Shown here piece after piece: positions 35,757 to 48,444 of a stretch of 64,000 bases of DNA (positions are counted from its first letter, which is position 1; each line of letters begins with the position of its first letter). This DNA comes from Phoenix dactylifera. Taxonomy: Eukaryota; Streptophyta; Magnoliopsida; Arecales; Arecaceae. The notes below the pieces were generated by a model. It was not told the DNA's origin. It ran no database searches and worked only from the letters and a program-made list of their open reading frames with translations. The position numbers and the translations under genes are program-made. The stretch lies in the NCBI RefSeq assembly GCF_009389715.1, contig NW_024067666.1:1591001-1655000 (forward strand), in the 5' to 3' direction.

Positions 35757-36059
35757 GGGTCAGATCTGTGATCTAGGGCAGCCCCTTTGTTTTTTTTGTT
35801 GTTGTGATTAATAAAATTGTAGGTAGATTACAATAGCTACGGAAAAGTGTAGTAAAACAGAATACGAAGCATTGATCTCTAATAATTTCGGACTGGAACT
35901 AGGCTTGCTACAAAAACTATGATCCTAGAAAAGCTTAAAACATAATAAAATAATATGAAATAACTTATCTTGATTTTAATTATTTTTTATATTCGTTTTT
36001 TTATGTTGTCTTGCCTTTTTTTTTTTTTTTTTTTTTAACTGAATCTCTGAAACGCGAAG

Positions 36060-36440
36060 CAAGACTATCAAAACTATGATACGCTGAACTGGCCTATACC
36101 GGCTATTCAGCTCGTACCGGACTGATCCGATTCTGCAGTGAAAAACGATTTGAGCCCCATTGGGGCCGGAACCGAGCAGTATAGGGCTCGTACCGCTTGA
36201 ATCGGCCGGTACAAGAGCGCACGGGATGGAACCAGTCCGATTCCAACTGGTTCTGCTGGTTCGACCCGTGCAAACCGGCATCGAGTCCTGTGGCATTAAA
36301 TGCCACAGGGGGATGCCACATCCCGCTGTGGCATTTGCACACGACGTGCTATTGGCCGGTTTGGTACCGGTCCAAATCGGTACTGTACCGGTCCGATAGG
36401 CGACTGGTATGTCTGCTGGTACCAGTACGGCTTATCTTGA
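36060..36440. repeat. GC-rich, palindrome-dense dispersed repeat
   Basis: Starts after a T-run at about 36,017-36,036. The core is packed with inverted words: GGTACCGGT and ACCGGTCC near 36,363-36,394, and a palindrome of 23 bases with one central base at 36,287-36,309 (core CTGTGGCATT/AATGCCACAG). The same GATGCCACA/TGTGGCATT words recur inverted at 36,312-36,335. Short frames on both strands follow from the symmetry and are not genes. The vocabulary matches the fragment at 10,930-11,108. Confidence 0.6.
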
Positions 36441-36539
36441 TTAAAACTACCAAAATTGCTGAAACCGACCCTATACGGAGGACTAAAACTGAAACTTTTA
36501 AAACCTTGCATTGCGCTACCATACTATGTGGATAAGTTG

Positions 36540-37523
36540 TTGGTGCTTGTACTTAAAACCCTTGATGTAGATTACTGTAGCTCTAGGGAAGCGGTCTTTG
36601 AGACTTACTAGTGTGTTATCAATCACTCTCCCTTGTGAGTTCAGTTTGCTGTCATCCCTACTTGATGAGGGTTGGCACATGAAAGGAAACCTCCACCGGA
36701 CACTTAAGAGGAAGAAATTCACAATTTCTGTCCATGCATTGAGGCCTCTGAAAAGCCCTTTCCTGCAAATGATATCGACTTGTGGATCCATCCTTGCTAG
36801 ATCAAGTCACGTCCTGACTGATAGCATTTTCTGTGTGAAGTAAATCACTTTTATCAATCATTTTTTCTTCTTAGAAATTTGTAACCAGTCAGCAAAAAGA
36901 GAATGGCAGAATCGATCATTTTTTCATGTTGTACAGGTCCTTTTGATATATGACAGCCAGGAATCTGGAGCATAGTTTGATTTTTTTGTAGACATTTATG
37001 TGATTGATGTTGCATAAAAAGATTGTTCTAGGAAACTAAAACATATCCTGGTTTTGCATTGAAGTTACTAGATAACAGAGCCAAGTATCTGGTTCTTGAT
37101 TTATTTTTTACCTTCTGAATGATGTGGAGCTGTTCATTTTTGATGTGGTTGCAAATATGCATGAAACTAAAGTTACTTTCAATCATAAAATTCCGAGTAG
37201 TTGTCGTTCTTGTTTTTGTCAGCATTGTTGTTATTCTATTTTTCCACTAAGAAAAACGGTGAGACTGCCACTTCTCATTTCACTGAAATGATGGAAAAAT
37301 ACATATATTGAACACTCCGGAAAACCCCTCTGGAGTTTGGGACATGGAAATTCCTGATGAAAGATTGGTTAGCTAACTAGTCAATGGCCCTGTTTGCATG
37401 GTTTTTTTTCCCCTGGTTACGATATAGCATCAATGACTCCTGATGTCTGTTTGAATATACCCTTTTTGTTATGTTGGAATCGTCGGGTTTCATGGCCTCT
37501 AAATAAATTAGTAATTTGTGCAG
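36540..37523. other. Intergenic or intronic DNA, nothing recognised
   Basis: Overlapping short frames at 36,516-36,843 on both strands show no known motif. The stretch could be an intron or 3' UTR region of the EVE gene, or of the putative exon at 37,524. Confidence 0.4.
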
Positions 37524-37632
37524 TATTGGAGTGGTTTCTGGGAAGTTTATATTCGGACCTCCTCTTGAGGAGTACTGGACAAAGAAGCAGCAGGTAGAGG
37601 CAGCAAAGCAAGGGAAAGCAGAGACCAGTTAG
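37524..37632 (+). CDS. Possible orphan last exon of a small protein
   Basis: After TTTGTGCAG the frame reads IGVVSGKFIFGPPLEEYWTK, then KQQVEAAKQGKAETS and a stop: 36 codons with the first base completing a split codon. The composition (a short hydrophobic piece, GPPLEEYW, a Lys/Gln/Ala-rich tail) looks like the C-terminus of a small membrane-anchored protein. The AG, the frame and GC content higher than its surroundings support an exon. No matching upstream exon was found between the EVE gene and here, so it is either a relic, the end of an unseen gene, or a non-coding exon. Confidence 0.35.
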
Positions 37633-38308
37633 CAGCAACCTGAAGAAGATTTTGATGTCCTGTATTGTATAGGGGAAGAAAAGGGCTATGCTGGTATTTT
37701 TGCATGTTTGAAATATCTAATTTTGCGTGGTACAGATGATGGATGATGCAGCTAGCGGTTCTTTTTCGTGCATCAATATATATTCTGCCACATATTTGCC
37801 TTGTGCATAAGATGAAGCTCTAATCTAATTCTCTTTTGTGGGGATGGTAATTTCAAGGAGTGGCTTGTTGCTAGCCTGTTATTTGAGCCTGCCATGGCAT
37901 TGAATCTAGTTCCGGTCGTTATAGAATATTCAGTGTGATGCCTAAAATACTTGATATTTTTGGACAACAAAAGGCAAATTTATGAGAAGGTTATCCAGCC
38001 TTTTATATTAGTTTTCCTTTTTTCTGCCTTGGTTCTAGCTGTCTTCATGTGCAGCTGATTGGTGGCTGCTAGATTGCTCAAAATCTAGCGGTTTGATTTA
38101 ACGGTACGATATTCATTACAGCACTTGCTGCAGGCTCTAACCAAAATGTTCGGAAAATTGCAGTAACATTCCCCCCGATGTTTGGTCAAAGTTTTTGAAA
38201 GATTTCAAAGTGGTAACGGATTCAATGGAAATAGCAATACATCTCATCCATTGAGAATCCACGAGGTCCTCAAAGGCCATCTTATTTCACAAGATAAAAA
38301 TCGGATGG

Positions 38309-38331
38309 TCTCTCTCTCTCTCTCTCTCTCT
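38309..38331. repeat. (TC)n microsatellite
   Basis: About eleven TC units. Confidence 0.9.
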
Positions 38332-38699
38332 TCCCACGCCTCTGCTTCTTATTTGATTTAGGGTTTCTGGAATGCAGGAACAACGGTTATTGGAAAGGAA
38401 TCATCGGAGATCACATGATATCTCACATGTTTCAGAGCATTTTGGCATCAGAACTTACACCCTACTAGTAACTAATGCTAAAGATAGGTTTGGTCATTAA
38501 ATAATTTTATGCTACCCGTGACGGTCATGGGACACTATTTTGTTAATGAAGATTAATGGTAGAACCAATTTAGAAGATTTTAAAAATTTGAAAGGTTAGT
38601 TAGGTGTTTTTCAAAATAGAGGGGGTGTAATGGTGTGTCCCTGTATTTTTTTTAAAAAAAAATAGTTTAACGGAAGCTGAGGGGAAAAGGAGTTTTATT

Positions 38700-41600
38700 T
38701 GGCATTTATAGTGCTAAATTGTTTTACAGATATTAACACATAGGCCCCGTTTGATTCCAAATTCGAGGGACAATTGTTTTGGCTGATGAAATTAGGCCAA
38801 ATTCCATAGCATGATAGACATTTATAATTAAAAAATAAATTACTGACATTACTGCTGTTATTTCTCAGATAAACGCTAGGTTTGACTCGAGAAATGTTTC
38901 AAAGAGCTGCAATACTGTAGAGCAATGTATTATATGTAAGGACGTAAAAACCCCTCCAAAGTTAGATAAAATTGAATGATCCATTACAGCCACAAGGAAT
39001 CAGGTTTTATTAAATGTAGTTATCTCTATGCCATCATAAAATTTGTATATCCAGCTCAGGAAAACAATATTCAGCTTCAGAAAAGATAAAATAATGCTTA
39101 TACTAAGAGGAACACAAACATGAAAACAACCAACCATAAGTTGGGCAAAATCCATGTTCTGAAAATGGAGAATTTGAATTGAACTAACTTGTTCTATTTC
39201 ATGAAATAAATTCATATAAATACTGGAATATTTTGATTCTCTGAAATCCTAGCAGTGACATACCAATGCACTGCCTTCACATTTAGACAACTAATGAAGT
39301 GCTGCATATCTGAGGAAATTTAAATTCATGATATGTAATGCTTCAACTATAATTCACTGTAAGGTAAAACACCAGGTCAATAACCAGTCATAAAAGTATA
39401 TACAGTCGTTGGAGTCTTCTCAACTTAAGCCTTCTCTCATCAAATTTGTGTTCAGCAAAAATTATCATCCTAATCTAAATCATCTTCCATAGTTTACCAT
39501 GGATTCAACATTCATAATTTACTACGAATATATTGCATGACTTATCATTTCTGTCACATTCATGACTTGGATGCGTAATAATGTCAGGCCAGCAACTTGC
39601 AGAATTGATATCTTTAAAAAGGAAAATTGTTTTGATATTTTCCAACCTTTCAAATTAAGTGCAAGTATTTGGTGAGGCATCATACGCCTCCTGTGACATA
39701 CCAACTCTTTTATATATTTTAAATCGTTGTGACATAACCACCACATGCTATCAAAAAGCACAATTTTGTCTAGCATTTGGAACAATCAGATGATCTAAAT
39801 GTAGAATGAAGAACATAAGAGGATTAACATATTACTTCACCCTATTTTAGTTTGAGTAAATGTCACTTCTGAAAGAATGATGATAGCCAATAATTCAAAT
39901 TCAAACAGAGACAAAATAGGTACAATTAACCAGTGAAGCCATGGCGATACGTGTACAGTAGATAGAACTTAAAAATATAACTTGATGGTGCTTCAGTGGC
40001 AAGCTAGTGAACACCACTAACCCAATATAGGCAACTTTGATTACAAAGTGCTAAATACCTTAAGAAACAGTATATCAACAGTTACCCTAACATATCATGT
40101 CTGTTGCTAGAAAAGCGTTTAAATCATGTCATACTTAACATAGACATGTATATTATGGAAGAGACACATTGAAGCTTCAAAGGTACTGCAAAACGTGATA
40201 GCTAGCAAGCATACTGGACATTTGTATAGATCATCGCTCTAGTGACTGGCATATACTTGCAGTATCACTATGTCTACAAACATATTTTTCATAACAGAGC
40301 GCTAATATTGGTTACCTGTTCACCAGGACATAAATTTAAAAGTTACTTACTATAATAAGGTACAGGTGCAGTAATGGGTAAGGAAGCACCCAAAAATTAA
40401 AAAGAAAAAACAAAATGACAATAAAGTAGGTGTGAGACTGTGAGATTGAGAAAAGAATTTAAAGAAGCACCTAGAAAGTGGGTCTGGGAAAAACAATCTA
40501 CACTCTGCAGATATTCTGCAACAATAGTTGCATCTGAGGTAGAACATTCGGACTACAAAGATGTAATGTATAATCATTGTAATCTTTTCTCCATCACTTA
40601 ATAAGTCTTACATTAAAGAAAAGAAAAAAAAAATATTTACAATATTGATGAATCAGACTTGTTTCATTAACTCCTAAAGGCTATTATATTCATCATCCCC
40701 TGTCTCGGCCTTCATCAGAAGTGCACTGACTGAGATATAATGTAATCTTGAGATCTGGAGAAAAAAACATAACAGCAAAATTCTCTGCGGACATTTTTAT
40801 GATAGACTTGTCCTTTCCATCCAAACCAAAGGGAGCCCCTCAGGCTATCTATAGGCCGCTGCAGGCGGATGTGGAAAGATGAGCAAAATGCAGTGTCTTG
40901 GAACGAGTTTTACAGGTTAATATTGGCAGGGGTTTAGGGTTTATTGACTAAAATGTTGAAACATGGCTCCTGTGCTTTAGAAATTGTAGATCATACAGTC
41001 CTTGGACTCTTCATGGCTTTGTTGGGGTAAAAGCTAGTGACTGACAGACTGATCCCTTTAGATGACCTTCTAATATGTCATGATGTAGGAGAAACAAAAT
41101 GTGGCTAGGCTGACAAACAAGGTTACATTTAATAGGACTTATAACCAGGTATGGATTTGATTAGCACCTCAATCAAGTTTTCACAATTCATGGGACGGCT
41201 TGATTCAAGATGAAGAGAGAATATTTAAGTGACCTGTTCTCTAGATGACTGCTGGATTTAGCCTAGCCCTAATCTCCATCTAATATGGTCTGCCAACTCT
41301 AAAGATAAATAAAAGAGCCATGCCAGTGCCAATGACTGGAAAGAGGTATACGTAACTGACCAAAGGTCTGATGACCTTCATAAATCATAATTGAGGCACG
41401 GAAATTGCTTCATGTGTGTATTTTATCATTCAAGGGAGAAACATGTCAAACACATCTTTCCTTCAATGTAGTGGAAGGTGATGATGGTAAATTGGGTCAT
41501 ATGAGAAAGTTCTAAATCTTGTGCCATATCAAAACGAAACTATTAATGACAGTTTCTCTTGGCCTGGTGAATTCATCATCAGGACTTCTTTAGCAGCTGT

Positions 41601-43780
41601 TGTGGAAGGAAAAGAAGGATAATATACGGTCAGACAACTGTGATGCTTAAAACAGCGCTGGTCTATGCCAAGTGATAATATGTTAATCACTACTTAATAA
41701 TTGAAAGATCTTTCCAGGATTAACCAGTCTCCATACAACTACAGAGGCACTTGATTTGATTTGACAACTAATATGTTGGATTGAAATAATCAGAAGAGGG
41801 GCTAAACCTAACAGCGTATAGGCCCATACATAGGATACAAATTTTTACATTTTCAAGCTGTCAGAAATGTAAAAAAAAGCATATTTCAATAAATTTCATA
41901 TTATAAGAGTATTCAGTATACTCCATATGATGTTACCTACCAACTTCATCTGACTTACATGTCAAAAAATACATACATGCATGCATTTATACACTTAAGA
42001 AATGGACCTTTGGATCATCTTACCTTCAAAAATAGACTGCCTGAACCAACTTTCAAGCAGGCATTGACATGAAATTTAAGAGAACCTTACAAGGTTACTT
42101 GAAGGCTAGCGTGCTAGGCTGTGAAAGTAGAAATATCTGCTTCTTAGAGTTGAAGGTATGATCAAGACTTGACATGGTACAGGAAATGGAGATGACAAGA
42201 CTATGGACTGAATCCAATCTGGCAAGCCATAATGCATTGGCCGATTAATGCAGGGAAGAGGCCTTGAAACCAAGCATCCATTATCTATAAATATATGGGT
42301 GTGGCCTTCAAAAGTTGGAATGAAAAAACTCCCACATCAAGATTAGCTAATAAGTCAAATGTGCAACAAGAGATTGGTCAAGTATAGAATGAGATTGTTT
42401 CCATCCATTAAAGAGATAACTGAACAGAATTACAGAGCAGAAGACCATATCAGAAAGAGACGAGATTTTATGGACATGTCACTATGTCATGGGTTTAGCA
42501 TTTTAGACTGTAAGAAGAGCCCTTTATTCTCTTTTTGTATATAGGTAGTCAAATAATCATAGGAACAGTCTGTTGCATAGTGATACAGTAAACATGTAAT
42601 TAGAACAATAGCTAGAAAATGAGAGTAACCACAAATTAGACATTCATGCTATCTTTTCACTTGTTTTTAAAGATGTGCCTGCAAACCAAATGGAAAAATA
42701 CATTTTCTATTAACAATGCATTTCACATCTTCAAACACAATGCTCTGGCACAAACATGCCAAAAGAGGACATTTACAGCAAGGACAATCATATGAATTAC
42801 TTTATAAAGGATACATGGAGCTTAGAAGCAAAAACAGACATATCCCATCTTTGCACATTAGAAGAAATTGAAGCACATGTAGCATATATGTTTAGAAATG
42901 CTCGACTAAGAAGAATTTACCAGAAAAGGAGTATTCACTAGTGTCTACTGTTAAAATCCACTGATAATTAGTGATTATCTAACTAGCATAATGACTACAG
43001 AGGTTAATTATTACAAAAATAGAAATTTAATTTCTATACATTTTCTTAACATAATTAATTGTGCTCTTACTTTCACCAGAAAGCAAATAACAGACTTCAT
43101 TCCATTCAAGAGCTTGGTAATTCTTCATAGTTAAAACAACACAGAGGTCAATGCAGCATACTAGTGCATTTAATAAATAAATCAGTTTGAGATATAGGTA
43201 ACCACTGGGAGAAAGAGGTCAAATAGAATATATGACAGTTAATATCAATCTTACAGAAAATAAACTCAGAGAACATTTCTCTATAGAGCAGAAACTGAAC
43301 AAGAAATGCGACAAGAATGGGTAAAGAGTTTACCAAACAATTTTTAGTGCAGTGCTCATGCATATTCTTTTATCAATAGCACTGGACAATCCCCTGCATA
43401 GAATATCTGCTCCCAGAAAGTTATGTTACTGAAACTTCAAGTATAGAGCATCATTACATATCATTCATTTTACAAATTTTCATCTTTTATGATGAAATCA
43501 TCATTTTCCTTCTATCGATGCCTCAAACTAAGTTTCAGCTATATGAACAGAGAAACCATTGCAATAAAAGGTCAGGGTTGTTACTCAAATACATATAAAA
43601 ATATATAGTAACTCCTTTTTGTTCTTTTTGTTTCTTGAATTGGCAGTCTTGAGAACAAGAATTAATATCAGTTTTTTCTCCTCCATCTCTACGCTCTGAA
43701 AAGAAAAGGCCTCTTTGAAGCATAAGAGCAAGATTTCTTACATAATTTGAAGGTTGCTACACAGGTTGGAGGATTCCACA
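38700..43780. other. Intergenic DNA without recognised genes
   Basis: About 5 kb with balanced, non-repetitive composition and no supported coding frame. Near 38,743 a TAGGCCCCGTTTGATTCC stretch resembles one end of a Tourist/hAT-type element, but no partner end was found. The part nearest 43,780 should include the 3' UTR of the minus-strand gene that follows. Confidence 0.5.
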
Positions 43781-43786
43781 GCCAAC

Positions 43787-44998
43787 TTAAGCCGGCATCA
43801 AATCCCTTGTACTGGCCAGCACATGCAGGCACAAGGCCAGGCATATCGTAACAATAACCAAAGACTTGGCACTGATATATCTCAACACTTCCGATCCTCT
43901 ATCAGCCACCTCATCACAAACAGCATTAACACCTATCCTCGCATCATTGCGCATCCTCCACAGCACAAAATCAAGCGAAGATCTCACCGTTTCAAACGTT
44001 ATCCTCCCCATAACGTCAAGCACAAACCTCCGGTTGCTCGGCACTGCCAATGTGGATGAAACCTCATGAAACCACACACTAGCATCCTTGCTCTTATGAT
44101 GAAATGAAGTTTTCCTATCGTTCTCCGTGGTCAAGTCCTCTTCTTGCTCAATGCCTGGTATTCTGTTAACTGAGGAGCTCGAATTGGATCTGATAAGCAC
44201 CTGATGCGAAGTCTTGATCAGAGTTTCCACGGCACCATTACAGACTGAAGTTAGCATGTCCTTTGCCTTCGCCTCGTGCTTGGGATTGGTGAGGCCAGAG
44301 AAGATCTCATCATAAGGATTGATATCCATCGTCTTATCGAGGTACACAGCGACGGCAGTGCTAACAAATAACTGGATGCAATCGCCGATCAATTCCCGAC
44401 ACTTATCACTGCAGATCAAATGAACCCACCGCGGCACCGCCGGCGAGTCGGATTGCGAGCTGCCGACCTCTCTACCATCGGATCCCGTCGAGGAGAAGGC
44501 CATCACCAGGCTCCTCGCAAAGCTGCCGGCCACCACGGAGGCAAAGCCGGATCCAGCGGTGGAGAAGAGCTTATCAAGAAAGCGATCCGAAAAGCTGGAG
44601 CTCGAAACCGAAACCGATTCCGGCTCGGTGGGAACCGAGCTAGATTGGAACCCGCGCAAGATTCCGATGGTCAGCACCTCAGAAACCCTGGAGAGCGAGC
44701 CGGAGAACTCCTCCGAGCGGGCGATCTTGGAGATTTGTTTCAAGCTAGTGGGGATCTCGTCGGAGTCGGAGCGGAGGAAGCGGCTGAGGTCGGAGGAGAC
44801 GAGGGCAACGGTCTCGGCGGAGGAAGAGGCGGCGTCAGCGACGGCAACCAGGGTTCCGAAGAGCCTCGCAAGCTTCCTGCGCTTCCGGGCCACGGAGGGG
44901 AGGTGGTAGAGTTTGTAGGCCCCGTAGCCGGAGATTCCGGCGGTCGCGGCGAGGAGGAGCCACCGTCGGCGGCGGCGGGAGAACTCGAGGATATCCAT
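43787..44998 (-). CDS. Membrane protein of the plant family labelled PHLOEM PROTEIN 2-LIKE A10-like
   Basis: A 403-residue single-exon frame with strongly GC-rich 5' half. After a basic start (MDILEFSRRRRR) comes a membrane segment (13-29, WLLLAATAGISGYGAYK), then YHLPSVARKRRKLARLFGTL, a Ser/Ala-rich helix region (52-75), and the block SDSDEIPTSLKQISKIARSE (77-96), which I remember as conserved across this family. A second membrane segment lies at 380-396 (LVIVTICLALCLHVLA) near the C-terminus. Both ends thus look anchored, with about 350 residues between. Database names for relatives mention phloem protein 2, but I see no PP2/F-box lectin domain, so that label may be historical. The role is unknown. 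The start has a good context (ACCATGG on the coding strand). Frames on the opposite strand here are shadows. Confidence 0.85.
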   Translation of the reverse strand: MDILEFSRRRRRWLLLAATAGISGYGAYKLYHLPSVARKRRKLARLFGTLVAVADAASSSAETVALVSSDLSRFLRSDSDEIPTSLKQISKIARSEEFSGSLSRVSEVLTIGILRGFQSSSVPTEPESVSVSSSSFSDRFLDKLFSTAGSGFASVVAGSFARSLVMAFSSTGSDGREVGSSQSDSPAVPRWVHLICSDKCRELIGDCIQLFVSTAVAVYLDKTMDINPYDEIFSGLTNPKHEAKAKDMLTSVCNGAVETLIKTSHQVLIRSNSSSSVNRIPGIEQEEDLTTENDRKTSFHHKSKDASVWFHEVSSTLAVPSNRRFVLDVMGRITFETVRSSLDFVLWRMRNDARIGVNAVCDEVADRGSEVLRYISAKSLVIVTICLALCLHVLASTRDLMPA

Positions 44999-44999
44999 G

Positions 45000-47560
45000 G
45001 TAAGCGCACAAGGATCGAGATTCGAGAGGGAGAGATTAAGTTAGGGGCCTAGGGTTCTGGGCCGCGAAGGGGGCGTGGGGGAGACGGGAGGGCGGGGTCT
45101 GCTCACCCAGGGTGCGGGTAAGGAGTTGGTCGATAGAGCGCGAGTGGAAAAGAAGCTTCCATCGTTACGTTGTATTCGGCGGAGCATGCGATGTAAAGTG
45201 TAACGGAAGGGGGTAGGAGAAGTCGGGCTGACGGGCTGTTTTGGTTGTGGACTCGAAAACATCCGGGCGGAGGAGAGGAATAGCGGCCAGAGGCTGACGT
45301 CTTAAACGACCGAACCGGACGGAAGCGTGATTTAAACCGGTTTGGACGGACCGCAGCGGACCGGGATAAAAGAAGGCCTAGGGCTCGGGCTGCATTCGCT
45401 GTATTGGGCCGGCTTCAGTACGGAAGGAGAAGAGCGAAGGAAGCGACGAGCATTTGGTAATTTTTCCGTCCCCTTCCATTTTCCAGCTCTCTTATTTCCT
45501 TTATGCTTTCAATTCCTTATTGTCTTTTGTGATAATTAGGTTGGAGACTAGGATTTTGAGCTTGGGATTAAGAATGGTATGAAGTACTTTTCTACAGTTC
45601 GGAAATGTAATTAGGTTGGAGATTAGGATTTAGCACTGCTGACACTTTCTTGAGCTCTGATATTGTTGAGTTTATTGCGGTGAATTCCAAGAGTTCTGCT
45701 TATCTTCTATATTTTTCAACATATTGGTTGCTCTTTCATAAGGTTCTTCTCCTCCTTCCTTGGTGCTCACCACAGCCAAGGCACAACATGCACATAGTAA
45801 TGCGAGTATAAATGCATCTGAGTAGAAGGTCTTTGCTTACTATTTTTTATCTTTTTCAGAACATAGTTTTTATATATTGGAAACCATCGAAAAAGGCTTG
45901 ATGCCTTAAAACTAAGGAGAGTGATGATGGAGTAGATATTTCAGATATTCTTGATGCATGTTGAGGCTTATTAATTAATAGTTTCCTAAATGTCATCAAA
46001 TTTCCCTCCAGGATCTCTTCTCTGATGAATTTTGTGTGAGAAAAAGAAGTTTCTGCATAAGAGGAGAAACCTCACCAGTGAAAATGCAAATTCATTGAGA
46101 ATGATGCCATTATATATGGTTGAATGGATCTTTTGAACTAAAACATATTAAGGGCATTATAGCTTATGTTTATTGTAGAATACATGGAAAAGTTTGTATA
46201 GTTGTAGTTAATAGCGACAGTGTCAAAATTATATATAATCCTTGTAGTGGGGTAACCAACAGTTATAGTCACAACTTCAAAACAACAATTTGATTGGTAA
46301 ATGTGGGAGCAGAGTATCAAAAGGAGAACTTTACCATCATGCAATTCGATACCAAATAATTTGAAAGATATAAACCGAAAAACTAATGGTTCCTTATATT
46401 TCATATTCATATATCTATATTGCCCCCAAAAATTGATTGGAATGTCCTTGCCTTCAATTTCGTATTTTATTTTATAAGAGTTTATTCCTGATTCTTGAAT
46501 TCCATACTTGCCTTGCTTATGAATTAACGTAGTAGATATTAAAGGAAGAATAACCAGAAATTGCTTGTAATGTCGTGTAAAAACTTTTAGACAAATTGTT
46601 GTCATGCACTTCAAATTACAAAGAATGATACATCAGGAATGTTTATAGACAATTGAATTCAACAAGATAATTATTACTTAAATGTTCATAGATAAGATTC
46701 ATTAGGTCATTTATTATGGCATATGACTTTCTCATGGATTACTATATCTGTTAAAATGAAGCCCACATAATACCCATATTAAAAGGAACCAGCATAATCT
46801 TTAAACATCTCCCCCCTCCTAATTGTGTGCCTCAGACTCAAAGCTGAACCTCTCTTCTTATCAGGTAATGAAAAGATTGCACACAAAAGGGACACCCATA
46901 GGCCTACATTGATCCATTTTGGGCTTTGGTTGAGCCTGTAGAACATTTTGAATTTGCTCGGTTTGCTAGGCCCATTTCTGGCCCTACAGCATAATACGTT
47001 TGGTTGTGTTGGGCTTTGGTTGTCCTTTTTGTTTTTTCTACAATAGAAGCACGCATTGTTTTGCCATACTGGCAAAGCAAACAGCTTGCTCAAATTCAAA
47101 AGCCGGTAATACTTTCTTTTGATTAGCTGAAGAAACATGGTACATCTACATGCTCTCTCAAACAGTACCTGGACCTACTGATTTCTATCGAAATTAGGTT
47201 TCTTCTTCAGAAATTATGGTTTTAAAACCTACTGTTTCAGAAGTAAGTATTATGTCATGCAACAAGCAAATAATTGTTTAATAGTTAGAGTAAATTAACA
47301 TCAACATCAACCGGACAGTGCTTTCATGCACTGTATTATGGGAGTTATTCTTTGCTCAATAATATAACAATGCCATTTTTCCTAGCGAATGTTAGTAGTT
47401 TTGTATTTTGTTTAAGGGTTTATTGCGCACTTCTTTGTAGCACCCTTTGCAGTCCTTGACTTTTAATAGGATATTTGCACAAGGTTGTGTAATGTAACCA
47501 CAAAAGAGTGTCAACAAAGCTCGGATGCAATCTATACTAAATAAAAGGAACTGGAATGGC
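45000..47560. other. Promoter side of the membrane-protein gene, then gene-free DNA
   Basis: 45,000-45,360 is GC-rich and TATA-poor, typical of the promoter and leader of a broadly expressed gene read leftward. A GT-type splice site near 45,454 after a GC-rich stretch could belong to a rightward leader exon, but no coding exon follows. A 158-codon AT-rich minus-strand frame at 46,138-46,614 has no recognisable motif. Confidence 0.4.
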
Positions 47561-47563
47561 CAG

Positions 47564-48444
47564 ACAATTAAAGGTTGACTACTGTCAGCTTCTCTGAACT
47601 TGTTGATAAGGAGAACTGGAGAAACTCCTTCAGGATAAATTAGTAGAGTTTTGGCCAAGGAGGGCTTATTTACCTTCAAATGTTCTTTTCTCATAGTCCA
47701 CAATCGACAGAGTTGATATACTACATAGTATTGATCTCTGCCATTTGCTTAGAAACTTGATCACCAGCATATTTTTGTATGCTTTATTTAAACCTAAAAT
47801 GCGAGTATAACAATTGAAGGTTGACTACTGTCAGCTCCTCTGAACTTGTTGATAAGGAGAACTGGAGAAACTCCTTCAGGATAAATTAGTAGAGTTTTGG
47901 CCAAGGAGGGCTTATTTACCTTCAAATGTTCTTTTCTCATAGTCCACAATAGACAGAGTTGATATACTACATAGTATTGATCTCTGCCATTTGCTTAGAA
48001 ACTTGATCACCAGCATATTTTTGTATGCTTTATTTAAACCTAATATGCGAGTATAACAATTAAAGGTTGACTACTGTCAGCTTCTCTGAACTTGTTGATA
48101 AGGAGAACTGGAGAAACTCCTTCAGGATAAATTAGTAGAGTTTTGGCCAAGGAGGGCTTATTTACCTTCAAATGTTCTTTTCTCATAGTCCACAATAGAC
48201 AGAGTTGATATACTACATAGTATTGATCTCTGCCATTTGCTTAGAAACTTGATCACCAGCATATTTTTGTATGCTTTATTTAAACCTAAAATGCGAGTAT
48301 AACAATTAAAGGTTGACTACTGTCAGCTTCTCTGAACTTGTTGATAAGGAGAACTGGAGAAACTCCTTCAGGATAAATTAGTAGAGTTTTGGCCAAGGAG
48401 AGCTTATTTACCTTCAAATGTTCTTTTCTCATAGTCCACAATAG
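47564..48444. repeat. 246-bp tandem repeat, copies 1-3 and left part of copy 4
   Basis: Units start at 47,564, 47,810, 48,056 and 48,302, exactly 246 bases apart, and differ by only a few substitutions. Copies 1 and 3 end in AACCTAAAATGCGAG and copies 2 and 4 in AACCTAATATGCGAG, an alternation that hints at growth by duplicating a two-unit block. Copy 4 is interrupted at 48,444 by the Copia element and resumes at 53,192. Short minus-strand frames repeat with each unit and are not genes. Confidence 0.95.

Noticed and set aside
36103-36535. Frames on both strands through the GC-rich island
   Set aside because: The symmetry of inverted repeats opens frames on both strands; there is no protein family match.
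44420-45052. 210-codon plus-strand frame
   Set aside because: Opposite-strand shadow of the GC-rich 5' half of the membrane-protein gene; the composition is only Gly/Arg/Glu from complemented codons.
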